Assembly (NCBI GenBank): GCA_003116995.1
Contig: BDSL01000007.1
Location: forward strand, 186,001-250,000
DNA length: 64,000 bases
Source: Yamagishiella unicocca
Lineage: Eukaryota; Chlorophyta; Chlorophyceae; Chlamydomonadales; Volvocaceae
Direction: 5' to 3'
Below are positions 11,901-24,259 of the stretch, in pieces. Numbering within the stretch: the stretch's first letter is position 1; each line of letters starts with the position of its first letter. The notes beneath the pieces were generated by a model that was not told the origin of the DNA, ran no database searches, and worked only from the letters and a program-made list of their open reading frames with translations. The translations under genes and the position numbers were made by a program.

Positions 11901-14457
11901 GGCTATGCGCGGGTGCGTCTACCCTCCGGCACGTGCGCCCACCTGTTCAACACCCACACGCACGCCAACTGGGTCCACAGCGTGATCGCAGACGAGCACT
12001 TCGCGGATGTCAAGGTCCCAACTGACGCCTTTGGGCCTTACCGTACGGCACATATGCTGGAGGCGATCAGCTTCATGCGGCCCGTCGTGGAAGCGGCGGC
12101 GGCCGCTGGGGAGCCCATCTTCGCGGGTGCGTCGATGGTTTGACTGCTAGTTACGCACATGAGTGATCGTAAGATTAGGGACGCAGAAGGGTGGTGCGCA
12201 TACACGTTGCGGGTAGCCCAGATGGCCACGTACGTGCGTGGATCCAAGATCGCGGGCAGCATGTCCTCACCGCGGCCACAAGTATAAGGCGACGGTACAT
12301 CCCCTGACGCAAATACAGCGCGTGATAAACTTGCATCCAGACAGCCCATCACATCCATAAGTGCAAGGCCGGGAGGGAATGCATGCCCAGTCAGGAAACG
12401 CTCCAACCCCTTTCTTATTTTCCTGTTCACGGGTGTGCTCCCCTGGCCCTGACCTTAACACCGTAAACTAAACTAACCCTGATGCAGCGGGAGATTGGAA
12501 CGTGCCTGTGGACACCTTGGAAGCATGCTTGCTGCGCGAGCTGCTGCCATGCCTGGAAGACTCCTGGCAGAAGGCGGGGCACGCGCCGCTGGACCCCGCT
12601 GGTAACACGTGTGGTGACCCCATCAACGTGTACACGGGTGCGTGCGCGCGGGTTAGGGGGTGGTTTCGGAGCTGTGTGTGGAGCGACAGCGGGGTCGGTG
12701 ATTAGTCAGCTGCTGGGCAGCTGGTGGGGGTGGGTCGAGTTCTCCAATTTGGAACGAACCTGTTTGGCGGATCCAGATAGGGCCATATCGACATGAGCCA
12801 ATTCCATCTGCCGTCTGTCATGGTAAATAAACTTCCAGGTGGGAAATTGGATTCTCCTTGAAAAACCAAGCAGGGGGGACTCTGACCGTCGTGTTGAGCT
12901 TTACGGTTGATGCTACCGCGGAGTGTTAGGGTCTAACGCACGGCGCGATTGTGTGGAATGAAAATGAGTGTGCATCCCGCAAGTTGGATGCATAAGGAAC
13001 GAGGGGGTTTACTTGCGAAGCACCCCGTTTGCGAGCAGTGTCGCGGCGTGCCGGATAGAAACACAAACACACGTTCGCGAGGTGTTTGCGGCGCATGATC
13101 CCCCCCCCTGCAGGCAGCATCATCGGAGGATACGTGCCAGAGCGCATCGACTACGTTTGGACCAACTGCCGGGTAACCGCCTGCGAGACGGTGCTCAAGG
13201 GCATGCCGGGAACTAGCCTCAACTACAGCGGTGAGCGGCATTAGCGGTTTAGTTTTTTCGCAGATGCTGTGCGTATGTACTGCGAAACGTTGTACGCCTG
13301 CACCCGCAGCTGCTCCCTAAACGGCCGACGGTCGGTGGTGGGGGGTTGTTCTGGAGCTTAGCAACCAAATGGGTGTACCGTTCGGCGACAGGGGACCTAC
13401 TCGCAGGTCGACACATGCCCTGCCTAGCACTAACGGGGTTTTACCGGTATTCCTCCCTGCCGCTCAAATACCGGTATTCCGTTAATCTGTTGCGTGGATC
13501 CACTTTAGATCCCAAGTCGTATTTTTTGAGGCAAATGCCTGGCATGACATGCCTATAAATTCCGCACCCCAAACATGTTGTGCAGACCACTACGCCGTCC
13601 TTGTGACGGCTTCCTGCGACCTTGGACAGGCAGCCGTTTCCAGGTGAGTCACGCAATGCTGTACGATAGGGCGTTGCGACGACGTGCGTACGGGCGCGCG
13701 TGGGGAGCCGGAGGTAGTAAGGGCCCACACATTGCGCGTACCGCACCTGTCACACAGGCGGCAAGAAGGGGTTGGGGCTTTCGTGTGGAGGGGACAGAGG
13801 TTTGTACGGTCACGATGGACTGTGGGTGGAAGGCTTGCAGGAGCACTCCTGCTGCCGCCCGCCGCCTGTCGTTGCGGCTGTCCTAAACCTCAAACCGCCC
13901 AAGAGGGATCGGCTCGGGACCCAAGCCGACCCGACACCCTCACTGCCGGCAGGGTGACAGTCAAGGCCGCTGCGGTGGCGGAGGCCACTATGGAGGCAGA
14001 CGCCGTACAAGCGCCCCACGGAGAGGGCCCCAGCGTCAGGAGCCGGGCTCCCGCGGGGCCCTTGGCGGAGTCCAAGGTTTCTCCCGCGCCCGGCTCCGTC
14101 GACGACGAAACCAAGCGCAGCAGGCGCAGCCACCTCCTGGCCCTTGCAATCCTGCAACTCCGCACCGGGTTGTCCGCCTCGTCCGCCTTGCAATCACGCC
14201 TCCGGCGCAACGCGCTGCTCTGTGCGGCGGTGGCGATGGTCGCGATTGCCGTACAGCTGTACGGCATCATGGCCGAGACGGACCACTGGGCCAAGCGGCT
14301 GGCTGGCGGGGCGGCGGTGGCGCTGCTTGTGGCCTCGCTGGGTTTGAGCTTTTACCAGGTGCCGCTGATGGGTATGAACACGTCGGGGCGGCGAAGCTTT
14401 GAGCAGCTGGTGCGAATGGCGGAGCTGTGGCAGCGGGCGGCACAGGCGGAGGCGTGA
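8910..14457 (+). CDS. Neutral sphingomyelinase / inositol phosphosphingolipid phospholipase C
   Basis: Mg2+-dependent endonuclease/exonuclease/phosphatase-fold enzyme expected to release ceramide from sphingophospholipids at a membrane. Exons: 8910-8995, 9093-9132, 10257-10473, 11890-12126, 12488-12637, 13114-13230, 13586-13643, 13953-14457. Together they make 1410 nt in consistent phase, 469 aa plus TGA. Motifs in order: TFNAWGLPLASK (Asn13), DLVFLQEVW (Glu49), FNTHTHANW (His137), GDWN (Asp196, Asn198), ERIDYVW (Asp256) and SDHYAV (Asp283-His284). Two C-terminal membrane segments (about 388-407 and 417-436) are followed by an amphipathic tail, the architecture of human SMPD2 and yeast Isc1. 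The ATG directly precedes the first motif. Family assignment is firm; the natural substrate (sphingomyelin, inositol phosphoceramide or a lyso-lipid) cannot be read from sequence. Confidence 0.9.
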
Positions 14458-16366
14458 CGTGGCGTTTCCGTCTGTTAGGGTTTTAGGGTTTTGCGATGGC
14501 GTCGAGCTCGGGACGCCGACGGGGTGCCTAAAGGGTGTCGTACTGTGATCCACCGGGAGACTGGTGCCGGGGGAGGTAGGGGAGGGTGAGGGGAGGTGGT
14601 GGGTCCAGGGAGCATCCAGGGCTCCGAGGTGGTTGGATGTTGGGTGATACACTGGTGGAGTTAAAACGAGCTAAACGACCAGCTGCCGGAGGACGGCAAA
14701 TATGAAGAAGTGATAGGTTACGAGCCTGGGCTAGAATGACAGCAACGAGGCGAGGAGAAGCGGTTGTGTTGCGGGGACTAACGCCCCCTAATGGCCTTTA
14801 CGGGTGGCCTTTCGGGTGTGCCGACTGTTGCGTGCAAGGGGTTGCATGGGGGAGGTCGCATGCAGGAGGTTGCATGGGGGATTTGCAGTATCCGTCGAGG
14901 TAGGTCGTATCGGCTTGCGCCGAGAGCATGCGTTCGGATGCGGTGGGAAAGAACATGCTGCACCAGCTGCATCAGTGCACCGCAAACATGACGCACAGCA
15001 TGCACTGCACGCGTCAGCACGCATATTCTTTTGTTTGGACTGCGCAGCACAGCCGGGTGTCCGGCCGCTGTCGAGTGATCATCATGAAGCTATTGTGCAC
15101 TGGCATGGCTCATAGCCGACGGCCATATTTTGGTGACGTGTGGGGTGCTGTGTGTTTGATACTGCAGCAGGACACCTTTGGTTTTCCTTTCTTTATTTTT
15201 CTTAGCAATTAACTTGAAAAGCCACGGACTGGCTGTGGTGGCTTACTGCTCCACGCGCCCTTTCCAGCAACCCTGTCGGTTCTTCGGCACTTGAGAGATA
15301 AGTAAGACTGACATGAACATATATGTATTTCTGTTATTGGCGCATGATTACTCGTCGTTTTGTGTGGGATATGCACGCGAAAATCCTCCTCCTAACAGGG
15401 CGTCGTACGCACGCGTCCGCGGCGTGGGGAAATGGGAGGCGCTGCCGCGACGTGGAGGAGCCCTCTCCCCCTCCAGGCCACCGCATCCAACGTCTCAGTT
15501 TCGGATCCGGTACGACATCATGTCCGCTCGAATGTACGATAAGCTCCGCGGCGGCATGCGGTCAATCCAGTACACTCTCCAGCGTACCCTTTATCGCAGC
15601 CTTCACGGCGTCATTAGGCACCACGCCAGCATTGAGCACATAGTCATAGCAAATCACCGCCCTCGGCTTGAAGGCACGTTACGTTGCCACCTTCCGAGTT
15701 ACTAGGCGATTGTCCATGCATAGCGAGTCAGCCAGCAAGCCATGATGCCATGGGTCCTCTCGGCCGCTGCGACAGCAGGAACAGCGCACCCTCCTCGGCC
15801 CAACTGCAGTTCTGATGAAACCCGCCTGTCCCGGAATCTGGCAGAAATCCCCGGCGCGCCAGAGGGCCTAAATCCGCGCCCAAACCCGCATGCTCGCTCT
15901 CAGGACCTGCAGAACCGCGCCAGCGCTTAACGCCTAGCGGCCTGAGTTCCTGGTATCACCGAAGCGCATTACCTTGGACCCATCCGAGAGACGATCACGG
16001 CCCCGTTCTAGAGGATCGCAGTTTTTTCAGACAATAACCAAGGACCCAGCCCGTCTCGCCATTGGTTGCTCCGAGGATTGGCCCAAGGCTTCCCAGCCCT
16101 CTGGTTCGACACCCACTCAGCCTACATGTGGTGTATGCATGTGCTTTTTCAACGATTGTGATATCGAGAGTACAACACGGTCCAACCGTGCCCCCAGCCA
16201 GTCAGCGTCCCCAATGGAGCCAGGAGGCGGGTTGCTGGCGCCAGTTGGCCAGGCCTGACAGACCCGCCCGCCGCCTTCCTAGGCCCAGGGGAGGACGTGC
16301 CGCAGCTCCTGCCGACCCACACGCGGCAACTCATCGGTGGTGAGTGGAGTCTGCTAATTAGCTGTT
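14458..16366. other. Spacer between convergent genes
   Basis: The 3' ends of the sphingomyelinase (plus) and isocitrate dehydrogenase (minus) face each other here, so both 3' UTRs lie in this stretch. A GGTTGCATGGGGGA-type direct repeat occurs at about 14838-14885. A minus-strand open stretch at 15678-15562 is treated as a low-confidence finding. No other gene is recognised. Confidence 0.5.
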
Positions 16367-19300
16367 TTACTGCTTCTCCAGGTTGCGTACGACAGCCTCC
16401 GTGAACCGCAGCAGGGTTCCGGAGCCGCCCACGTCGGGCGTCATCGCCGCCTTGTCCCCCTCGGTGTAGATCTGGGTGGCGAGGAGTTGCGGGGTGAGAG
16501 GGTAAGCTGTGGGTCGCCGTAGGTTTCGAGTGCGGGGCCCATGGTAGGCACAGCTGGGCGAGTGAGGCTTGGCGCCTGAGGCCGACGACACCGACCCGTG
16601 GGTCGGTGGCCAGACTACCCACACCGCACTCTTACCCACTCAGCCCACCCCGCTCTTCCTTCCTTCCGCTGCCCCCATCCATCCTCGAGTCCCTCCACCC
16701 GTCCATGCGTCGCCCGCCTCACCCACTGCCGCCCCCGTCCCCCTACATCCACAAAACGGTTTTTATACACCCCCCTACATCCACAAAACGGTTTTTATAC
16801 ACCCCCTACATCCACAAAACGGTTTTTATACACTCCCTACATCCACAAAACGGTTTTTATACACTCCCTACATCCACAAAACGGTTTTTATACACCCCCT
16901 ACATCCACAGAACGGTTTTTATACACTCCCTACATCCACAAAACGGTTTTTATACACTCCCTACATCCACAAAACGGTTTTTATACACCCCCTACATCCA
17001 CGTCACGAGGGTGACGCCCCGCACCTTCAGGACTGCGGCCTCCAATCGGTCCGCGAAGCCCGCCAGCTTGAGGTGGCGCAACAGCATGGCGGTGCTCAGC
17101 AACGTGGCGGTGGGGTTGGCGATGCCGCCGCCAGCCAGGTCCTTGGCCACGTGTCGCGCGCCCTGCGCGCCAACATAGCGGTTGGTTGCGGTCGGAGAGC
17201 GCGGGCGCGCAGTTGGCGGATGGCGGTTGGCGGTTGGCAGGTGAGCCCCATGAGTTGAAATGAGCCCCTTGCGATGCGATGAGACCATACGGGTCAGCTG
17301 GGCGGGCAACATCACAGGTGACCGCGTCACCCTATGGCCAGTGCACCACCACAGGTGACTGCATCATCTTAGGGCCAACGCGCCACCACAGGTGACTGCA
17401 TCATCTTAGGGCCAACGCGCCACCACAGGTGACTGCATCATCTTAGGGCCAACGCGCCCTTCTGCGCGACCCCCAGCGCACCTGCTCGAAGATGGCCACA
17501 CCGTCCCCGATGTTGCCGCCCGGCACCACACCGAAGCCGCCGCACAGCCCTGCGACGATGTTGGACACCAGGTTGCCGTACAGGTTGGGCGTGACCATCA
17601 CGTCAAACTGCTCGGGCCTGCGGCGGGGCGGTGGGGGGAGGGTTGCGGTGAAGACCCGTGGGTGCGAGGAAAACCGTTTAGGACAGACGGGCGGTAGGGA
17701 AGCGGGGGGAAGCGGGGGCAGGCGGGGACGGTGTGTTTTGCCGAGGAAGGAGCTAGGTGCAGTGTATGGGTGCGCCGCCGCCTGCCGTCATCAGCGGTGG
17801 TGGGTGGTACGACAACGGTTACGAAGGGACCATGAGCCAAGGGCTGCAGCCAGGAAAGGCTGCTGCCAGCCCACCCCACCCACGCAGCCGCCCGCACGGG
17901 CTCTCCGCACAAACCCACTCAGTCGCCCATTCCCCTCTGTCCAGTCATTGATTAGCTTCCTGCACACGCACCCACCCCTCCTGTGTCTCGCTGCTCATCG
18001 TCGTGCCGCCGCCGTCGCCTGCTTACTGTTTGCCTCATGTGCTTGGAGCAACCCATTAATGCGTGCTTACACTTTACATCACCTCCCTCCCCCCGCACTC
18101 GCCATCCCCCCCACACACAGCGGGGGTCTCACTCACTTGTTCACCAGTTGCATACACGTGTTGTCCACGATGACTTCGTCGTACTCGATCCGTGGGAAGT
18201 TCCGAGCCACCTCACGGCATGCCTGGGGAGATCACAGCACACGCAGCACGTCGTACACATGCCCGTGAGCAGGCGGGACGACCGATGCCGGGCAACAGAC
18301 GGCCCATCGGAGAAAATGCAACGGGGTCGGAGAAGATGCAACGGGGTCGGAGAAGATGCAACGGGGTCGGAGAAGATGCAACGGGATGGCGAGCAGGAGC
18401 AGACGTGCGGAAGATGCCAGGACACGGTCGTATGGAAAGCCGGGCACACAGAGACACACACCTTGAGGAACATGCCGTCTCCCTGCTTCATGATGTTGGC
18501 CTTGTGGATGGCCGACACCTTCTTGCGGTGGTTGAGGAAAGCGAACTCGAAAGCGTACTGCGCCGTACGCAACGACTTGTCGTACGTGATCACCTTGAGG
18601 CTCTCCACCACGCCCTCGACCACCTCGTGCTCTGGCGGCGTTAAGGGTGGCACGTGGCACGTGGTACGTGGTACGTGGCGGCGTTTAGGGGTGGTACGTG
18701 GTACGTGGCGGCGGCCCAATTCGTCGCGAAGGGCACCTTAGCCTGCCCTTGACCTTCCGAAACGAAGCTCGCGGCAGCCAGGGCTAGGGGGGGGATGCGC
18801 TATGTTTGCCCGCACTTGTGTTTTCCGTACCCTACTCGGCGCGCCTTCTCCAACGCACTCCAAACTCGATTTCCGGCCTAGAGCCCCGCCCGGCCCGGCT
18901 CTCTGCACCCCTCCCCCTCCCCCGCTGGTCCTTCCGCACGCGCCCGCCCCACGGGTCGCACTGGCACGCTTCGCAGCTGTCGCTGCTCCGATACCCTTTC
19001 TGCAGCTGCTGCAGCGGCAACGCCTCCTCCTTTCAGGCGCCCCGCCCCCAAGCTGCACCCCAAGCTGCCGGCCCCCCCTCTAGCTACACTTCCCTGTCGA
19101 GTAACCGTTTCTTTTCTGTTACCCCCCGGGCCCTGCAGCTCACCCAGGCCGCTGTACTCCCCCTCCGTGTTCTCGCGGATGACCACGATGTCCAGGCCCG
19201 TGTGTCGCGTGTGAAGACCGGGGATGGAGAAGCCATGGACAACCTGCAAGTGCACCAGGAATCGTGACCCGCGGGTCGCAGCGTGCGGCGGGCCGGAATG

Positions 19301-21214
19301 GACGCCTTCCCGCCCACATCGGTGCTAGGGATGCGGCCCGCGGAGCGACCCTCGGGTCGGCCGGAAGAGGTCGACCCCACGATTCTTACACCGCTATTCG
19401 CAATGGCTACTATACCCGTACCCGTACCCGTATCCGTACCCGCTAATGCAACCAATATCGACCCCCGCGCCCTCTCCCGTACGTACGTTGACGTGCAGGT
19501 CGAGGTCCTTCCGCAGCTGCACGTTGAGCGACTGCGTGTCGGTGTTGTTCATGTTCAGCTGCGTGAACAGCGTACCCTGGAGGGGGGAGGACGCAGGCAG
19601 GGGTGTTTCCGGGAGCTGGGGCAAGGCGAGGTAGGGCGTGCGGGTCGCATCCCTCAGGAGCGAATAGGGCAGCAGGGAGGCCGGAGGATGCGGGCGGAAG
19701 GCAAGGCAGGAAGGGCGCAGTGTCGACACATACGCCGTGTCGATGCACGCCCATCACGAGCCATACTTGGAGCGAAGGGTGCCAGAGGAGAGAGCTCCCT
19801 CCCCGCTGCCTTCCCTCTGCCCCCTCTCTTCCCTCTGCCCCTCTGCCCCTCCCACGGACACGCTAGCGGCGCACCTTCAGGCACACCCCGTTGCGACGGA
19901 TGGAGTCCAGGATCTCCTTGGGCACCGAGGCGCGCGGCACCTTGCCCGTCACCGTGTCTTCGTAGCCCGACAGGTAGTCGAAGCTGCGGGGCGGTGGGGG
20001 GTTGGTAAGAGAATCCGCGAATCCACGGCTGACGGTGGGGGTGTTGTGTTGCGGCGCAGGGGGGAGCTTCTTACTACAGAGGAACACCATGACAGTGACC
20101 AGGGAGTGGAGGGAGCAGGCAGCGGACACGTGGTTTCATCGGCGGCATGACGGGCCCAACAGACCCAGCCTAAAGCGTGCTGGCCCGGGGGCCCTATGCC
20201 AGAGGGTTGGCACCGCCGCTGTACAGAGCCCTCTGTCTGCAGTCTGCGTCCCGCCGTACACTACAGTTCCGCGGAAGGCCCAGGGCCTACGGCTCGTGGC
20301 CTTATTGGCGGCGCACTGGTCCTTTACCTTCGCCCTCCCTGGAGCCGGCCCCCCGAGCCCCCCCGAGCCCAGGCCTCCCGAGTGTAACCCAGCCCGCCGC
20401 CTGCCACGTCCGCAAAACGCTCAAGCCGTTTCGCACACACATGGCCCCGCCCCACATGCCCCCGCCCCACTCGGCAGTCCTTCCCGCCCCCCGTGACGCG
20501 GCGACGTGTAGGAACCGTGGCGTGTTCGTACGTACGAGGCTACTGTCGTGGAACATCACTATGACTCACCGCTCCCAGGTGATGGGGGCGCCCATAGCCG
20601 CCACCACATCCACCACACTCTTCGTCACCTCCGGGCCGATGCCGTCACCGGGAATCAGCGTAACCTGCGGAGGGAATACTCAAAAGTTAATCGACGCATG
20701 ATGGTGGGTTATCGGGGGGGGTTCTCGCGGCGTGTGGCGACATGCGGGGTTTGAATGTGTCTCGCGACGGGTGCTTGAAGCGGAAAGAGTAGTAGGCAAA
20801 GCGTGTTTCGGAGGCCATGAACGCCGGGAAGCGTGGACATGGTCCTCACGATGAAACGGCGGTGCTGTTGGACATATTTTCAGGATATGATTGAGAAAGC
20901 AGGCGGTGGGAGGGTGGGGATGGTGCGGGAGCGTGCGGGCGGCGCTACTCTGGGGTTGGAAGCTGGTATGCTTGCAGCGCTCTTACCACTTGCGGCTTCG
21001 CATCTCCAGGCGACGGCAGGTAGGTCATGATGCCGCGCGTCTGCATCGGGGCAAAGCGCAGCAGCACGTGTCGACCGGCATCATCACACCATCAAAGGCG
21101 AGTGTCCACCCAAATAACCACGCAATTGTTTGCGTGCGAAGCGATAGTCACCTGTTGAAGCATACCGCTGCCTCCAGAAGAGGAGCGGGCCAAGAGCCCC
21201 AGTCGTGCAAGCAT
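16367..21214 (-). CDS. NAD-dependent isocitrate dehydrogenase subunit, mitochondrial (regulatory-like)
   Basis: TCA-cycle enzyme subunit converting isocitrate to 2-oxoglutarate with NAD+ in the mitochondrial matrix. Exons 5' to 3': 21214-21152, 21040-20987, 20664-20570, 19983-19875, 19576-19487, 19243-19144, 18631-18462, 18222-18137, 17617-17482, 17162-17025, 16471-16367. Phases all agree: 1146 nt, 381 aa plus TAA. The N-terminus [20 protein letters not shown] is a good mitochondrial presequence. Family blocks follow: [76 protein letters not shown] and [17 protein letters not shown]. After IFEQ the sequence is GARHV instead of the catalytic-subunit EAVHGSAP, which points to a regulatory-type subunit as in yeast IDH1 and plants. 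The subunit role is inferred from that block alone. A TATAAA lies 54 bp upstream of the ATG. Confidence 0.93.
16743..17001. repeat. 31-bp minisatellite in the last isocitrate dehydrogenase intron
   Basis: Eight full copies and one partial copy of a 31-bp unit (first copy 32 bp; core CTACATCCACAAAACGGTTT followed by TTATACACCC) occupy the intron 16472-17024. Copies differ by single bases (CACCC/CACTC, CACAAA/CACAGA). It ends about 24 bp from the preceding exon. Confidence 0.95.
17351..17461. repeat. 37-bp tandem repeat in isocitrate dehydrogenase intron
   Basis: Three copies of a 37-bp unit beginning ACAGGTGACTGCATCATCTT lie in the intron 17163-17481. They are almost identical. Confidence 0.92.
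18308..18386. repeat. 20-bp tandem repeat in isocitrate dehydrogenase intron
   Basis: About four copies of ATGCAACGGGGTCGGAGAAG lie in the intron 18223-18461. It is another short-period expansion within the same gene's introns. Confidence 0.9.
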
Positions 21215-24200
21215 CCTTGCGAAATGTGTAAAGCCGGCGCAATGGACACGGATAAGCACCTGAGAACTTTATACAAGTGGTCGTGATTTATTAGCAGCTT
21301 AATTTGACAGACTTCGGCTGGGTTGCCATGTTGCACAAGCAAATGTACGGCACACCACCGTAGGTAAGTTATGTGCACATCATGACGTCTGGCACTGTTG
21401 CTGAATATCGACCAGTCCGTAAGTTTGTGCTCCCATGTTCCAAGTCCCTATTTAGGTACTTCGCGCGTTAGGTCTTCATCAATGCTCTTTGACGCGTCCT
21501 CCGACAGCTCGACGGCGCCATAAAAGCACTTCAAAAACATGTATATACATGAAACCATATTGATCGAATAAGGGGGATTCGGTTGGCTCAGGATACCCAG
21601 ATTGCGGAGGGAACTCCGGGTCAGTAACACGCCGGCCGCCCAGGGAGCTGAGTGCCAGGATGTTCAGCTAGCAGACCTTGGTAGGCGCGACCGAGTGTCT
21701 TATTGGCACTTGTGCGCGGTACCGGGCTGCTTCTGGCGCAGGTGGTAGTGGACGAGTCCATTTCGTTGACACACTTGGTGGGGACTCGGCGTCCGATGGC
21801 CAGCCTCGGGCCACAAGGGCCCCGTGCCTTGCGTGCGGTCAGAATACCATCAGTGCCACTAGTGTGTCGCCGGATGCCGCCTGAGAGGACTGAGAGGCCC
21901 GGTTTGGCGGCGCCTGGGGCCGTCACCGCTATCGCTTACTGGCTCAAACTGGGTAGTAACACGCGCTGGACCTTCCTAGTGCACCGCCGGCAGACCTGCT
22001 AAGCGCCTGCGACCTCCAAACTTCTGATAGTGTACGTCATAGGGGTAGGGTTTTCGAGGGGGGTTAAACGTCAAGCCATGTTCGCATTGGTGCAAGGCCG
22101 TCCCATGGGTCGGCCCATGTATGCGGCAGGACATCAGACGGCGTGATTGTGTAGTAGCCGCGACCATGGGCAATGTGCTTATGCACTTTCCTCACCGTTC
22201 AGGTTACTTAGCCCATGGAGCTGATCCCACACGTTAGTTGTGTAATAATGTGAACGCCTTGGCGGAGCGTGTTGCCAATGATCGTGCAAACAAGTTTACA
22301 GGCACGGAAATAGGGAGGGTGTGAATGCCAGCACGTGTCAATCAAAGGCGATGACAACGGCAACTGATGCAGGCAGCCCTTTTCTCGGTGTTGTTATTTG
22401 TGGCCGATAATGCAGGTCAATGGGCGAAAACGGCGCCAGCTAAGGGACAGCAGCCAGACGGTGCTGATAGGACACACTGTCCGAATTCGGCGGCTGTCCT
22501 TCGATGTAACATTGCTTGTTCGTCTTTCATGCGGAAAGGACCACGGAGGGCCAAGGCCGATTGCTTGGGGCGTAGATGGAAGGCGGCCTTCCTGGCACCT
22601 GAGTGCCTATCCTAGAGCATTTGGGATGTTTGCGTTCGAACCACCCAGGCCGCATTACTGGGTTGGGCATAGGCGCAGAAGCTCATCCTTACGTGCTTCA
22701 GGCCATTGGCGCTGATGGGAATCTCGATGCAGCTAGGGACGAGGCCAATCCACAAATAATTGGTCCAGGTTGGTCAGTCGCTTTGCCAGCAACCTAACCT
22801 TCGCGGGAGCACCGCTGACAGATAGTCCACAGATTAATGCGCACAGCGTCGACATGGTGCACGCCTTGACGTCTCTCATTAATCTTTTTGAATCGAATGG
22901 ATCTGTGTATAGGTTAAGGGTAGATAGGCGGAGACTCAGTGGCATGGCGGGCTAGACTGCCGTGCCCCCCGCAAAGTTCCTTACAGGTGAGGATGCCTCC
23001 ACACATCAGACGTCCCTTACGGCTCGCAACCAACTGCGACACGCGCCATATGCCAAGCTGCTGACCGACGGTAGGTGGTGTCGAGCTGTGTCGAGTGGGG
23101 CGGGCCGTGGGTGGCAACACCTGCACGGTAGCTTCACTCCGACGGTAGCTAAACGTCATGTGGCCCGCCACCTTTTTGTCAATGACGCATTAGAAACAAA
23201 TTAGAAACGCCAGATGCGAATATTCGCCCCGAGAAAGATCAATGCGCAGCAGTACACCAGCCGACAGAACTGGTACTTCTGCCTGGCTGTGCCCTGCTGT
23301 GCCTGAGGTCTAACCTGCTGAATTGCAGCTCATTCGGCATGCCTCAAATTTGCATTTGGGTTGCTGTCAGCGTAGACTGGTGATGGGTGCAGACCTTGTG
23401 TTCAAGAGCATATCTGTCGGTCTGGTCGGTCATTTCGTCTTGCAGTGCTTTGATGTTATCGTCCATGAAGGGCTTGCGCAACGGATGAGGTGGGCAGCTG
23501 TAGGGCTTCAGCAGCCTAATAAGCTGCTATGGCATGTGAATCGCTGTAGCTATTTCCGCGCCCTACCTTTGAGCCACTGATAGAGGTCGACCCTGCCTAA
23601 CCCAGTGTAACCGCTCTCTTTGTCGAGGGGGTTTCTTGGCTTCTCACGGATAGATTGTGGTACGTACAGACGCACGTGATTGACGCTCAGCGTGCCATTT
23701 TCAAGGAAGCTACAAAGATTAATGCATAATTTTGACGCCATAGGTGCACTTGTTGCTGAAGACGCTGTCCAAGTTATTAGCGGCACAATACTTAATCTGA
23801 CACCTTGCAATTACAACTGTATTTTGGGTTAACAAATGACGTTTGACGGATGATGGTAATCAGGGACCGGAGAAATTTGCGCAGGTCCCAATGAGAAGGG
23901 GTTTTTGGCCAGCAAGTGATGTTCCACAGTACGCTGGATATTGGTCTTATGAAAAAGGCATCGCGCATAGGCAAGAATCTCAACTTAGGTGGTTTACAAA
24001 ACAAGAACGAGCAATGAATGTGGACGAGCAGCGTGGTTTCTATCTTTTTACGAAAGGCATACTTTCCAATTGAGATGGAACGCATATTTTTCACATTATT
24101 AAGACTTAACTGAATCATGATGTAGCCTTACTGCTGCCTTGCGAGCCCAACAGCATCATGGCTCTCCCAGAGGCCGAACTGGCGCACGACTAGCGACGTA

Positions 24201-24259
24201 TGTAATTTGCTAATATACAATCCTTACCATGCACGCAACCTCCCAGCCAACATCACAAA
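21215..24259. other. AT-richer 3-kb spacer without a firm gene
   Basis: Lies between the divergently oriented isocitrate dehydrogenase start (minus) and the next plus-strand gene. Base composition is clearly more AT-rich than the genes on both sides, especially 23600-24120. Two phase-compatible minus-strand exon candidates (23314-23201 and one ending at 23395) and a plus-strand open stretch at 23843-24073 are described under findings. No known family was recognised and no complete gene can be assembled. Confidence 0.5.
21268..21273 (-). promoter_or_regulatory. TATA-box candidate of isocitrate dehydrogenase gene
   Basis: On the minus strand the sequence reads TATAAA, 54 bp upstream of the proposed ATG. 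Spacing fits a core promoter, but no transcript start is visible. Confidence 0.4.
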
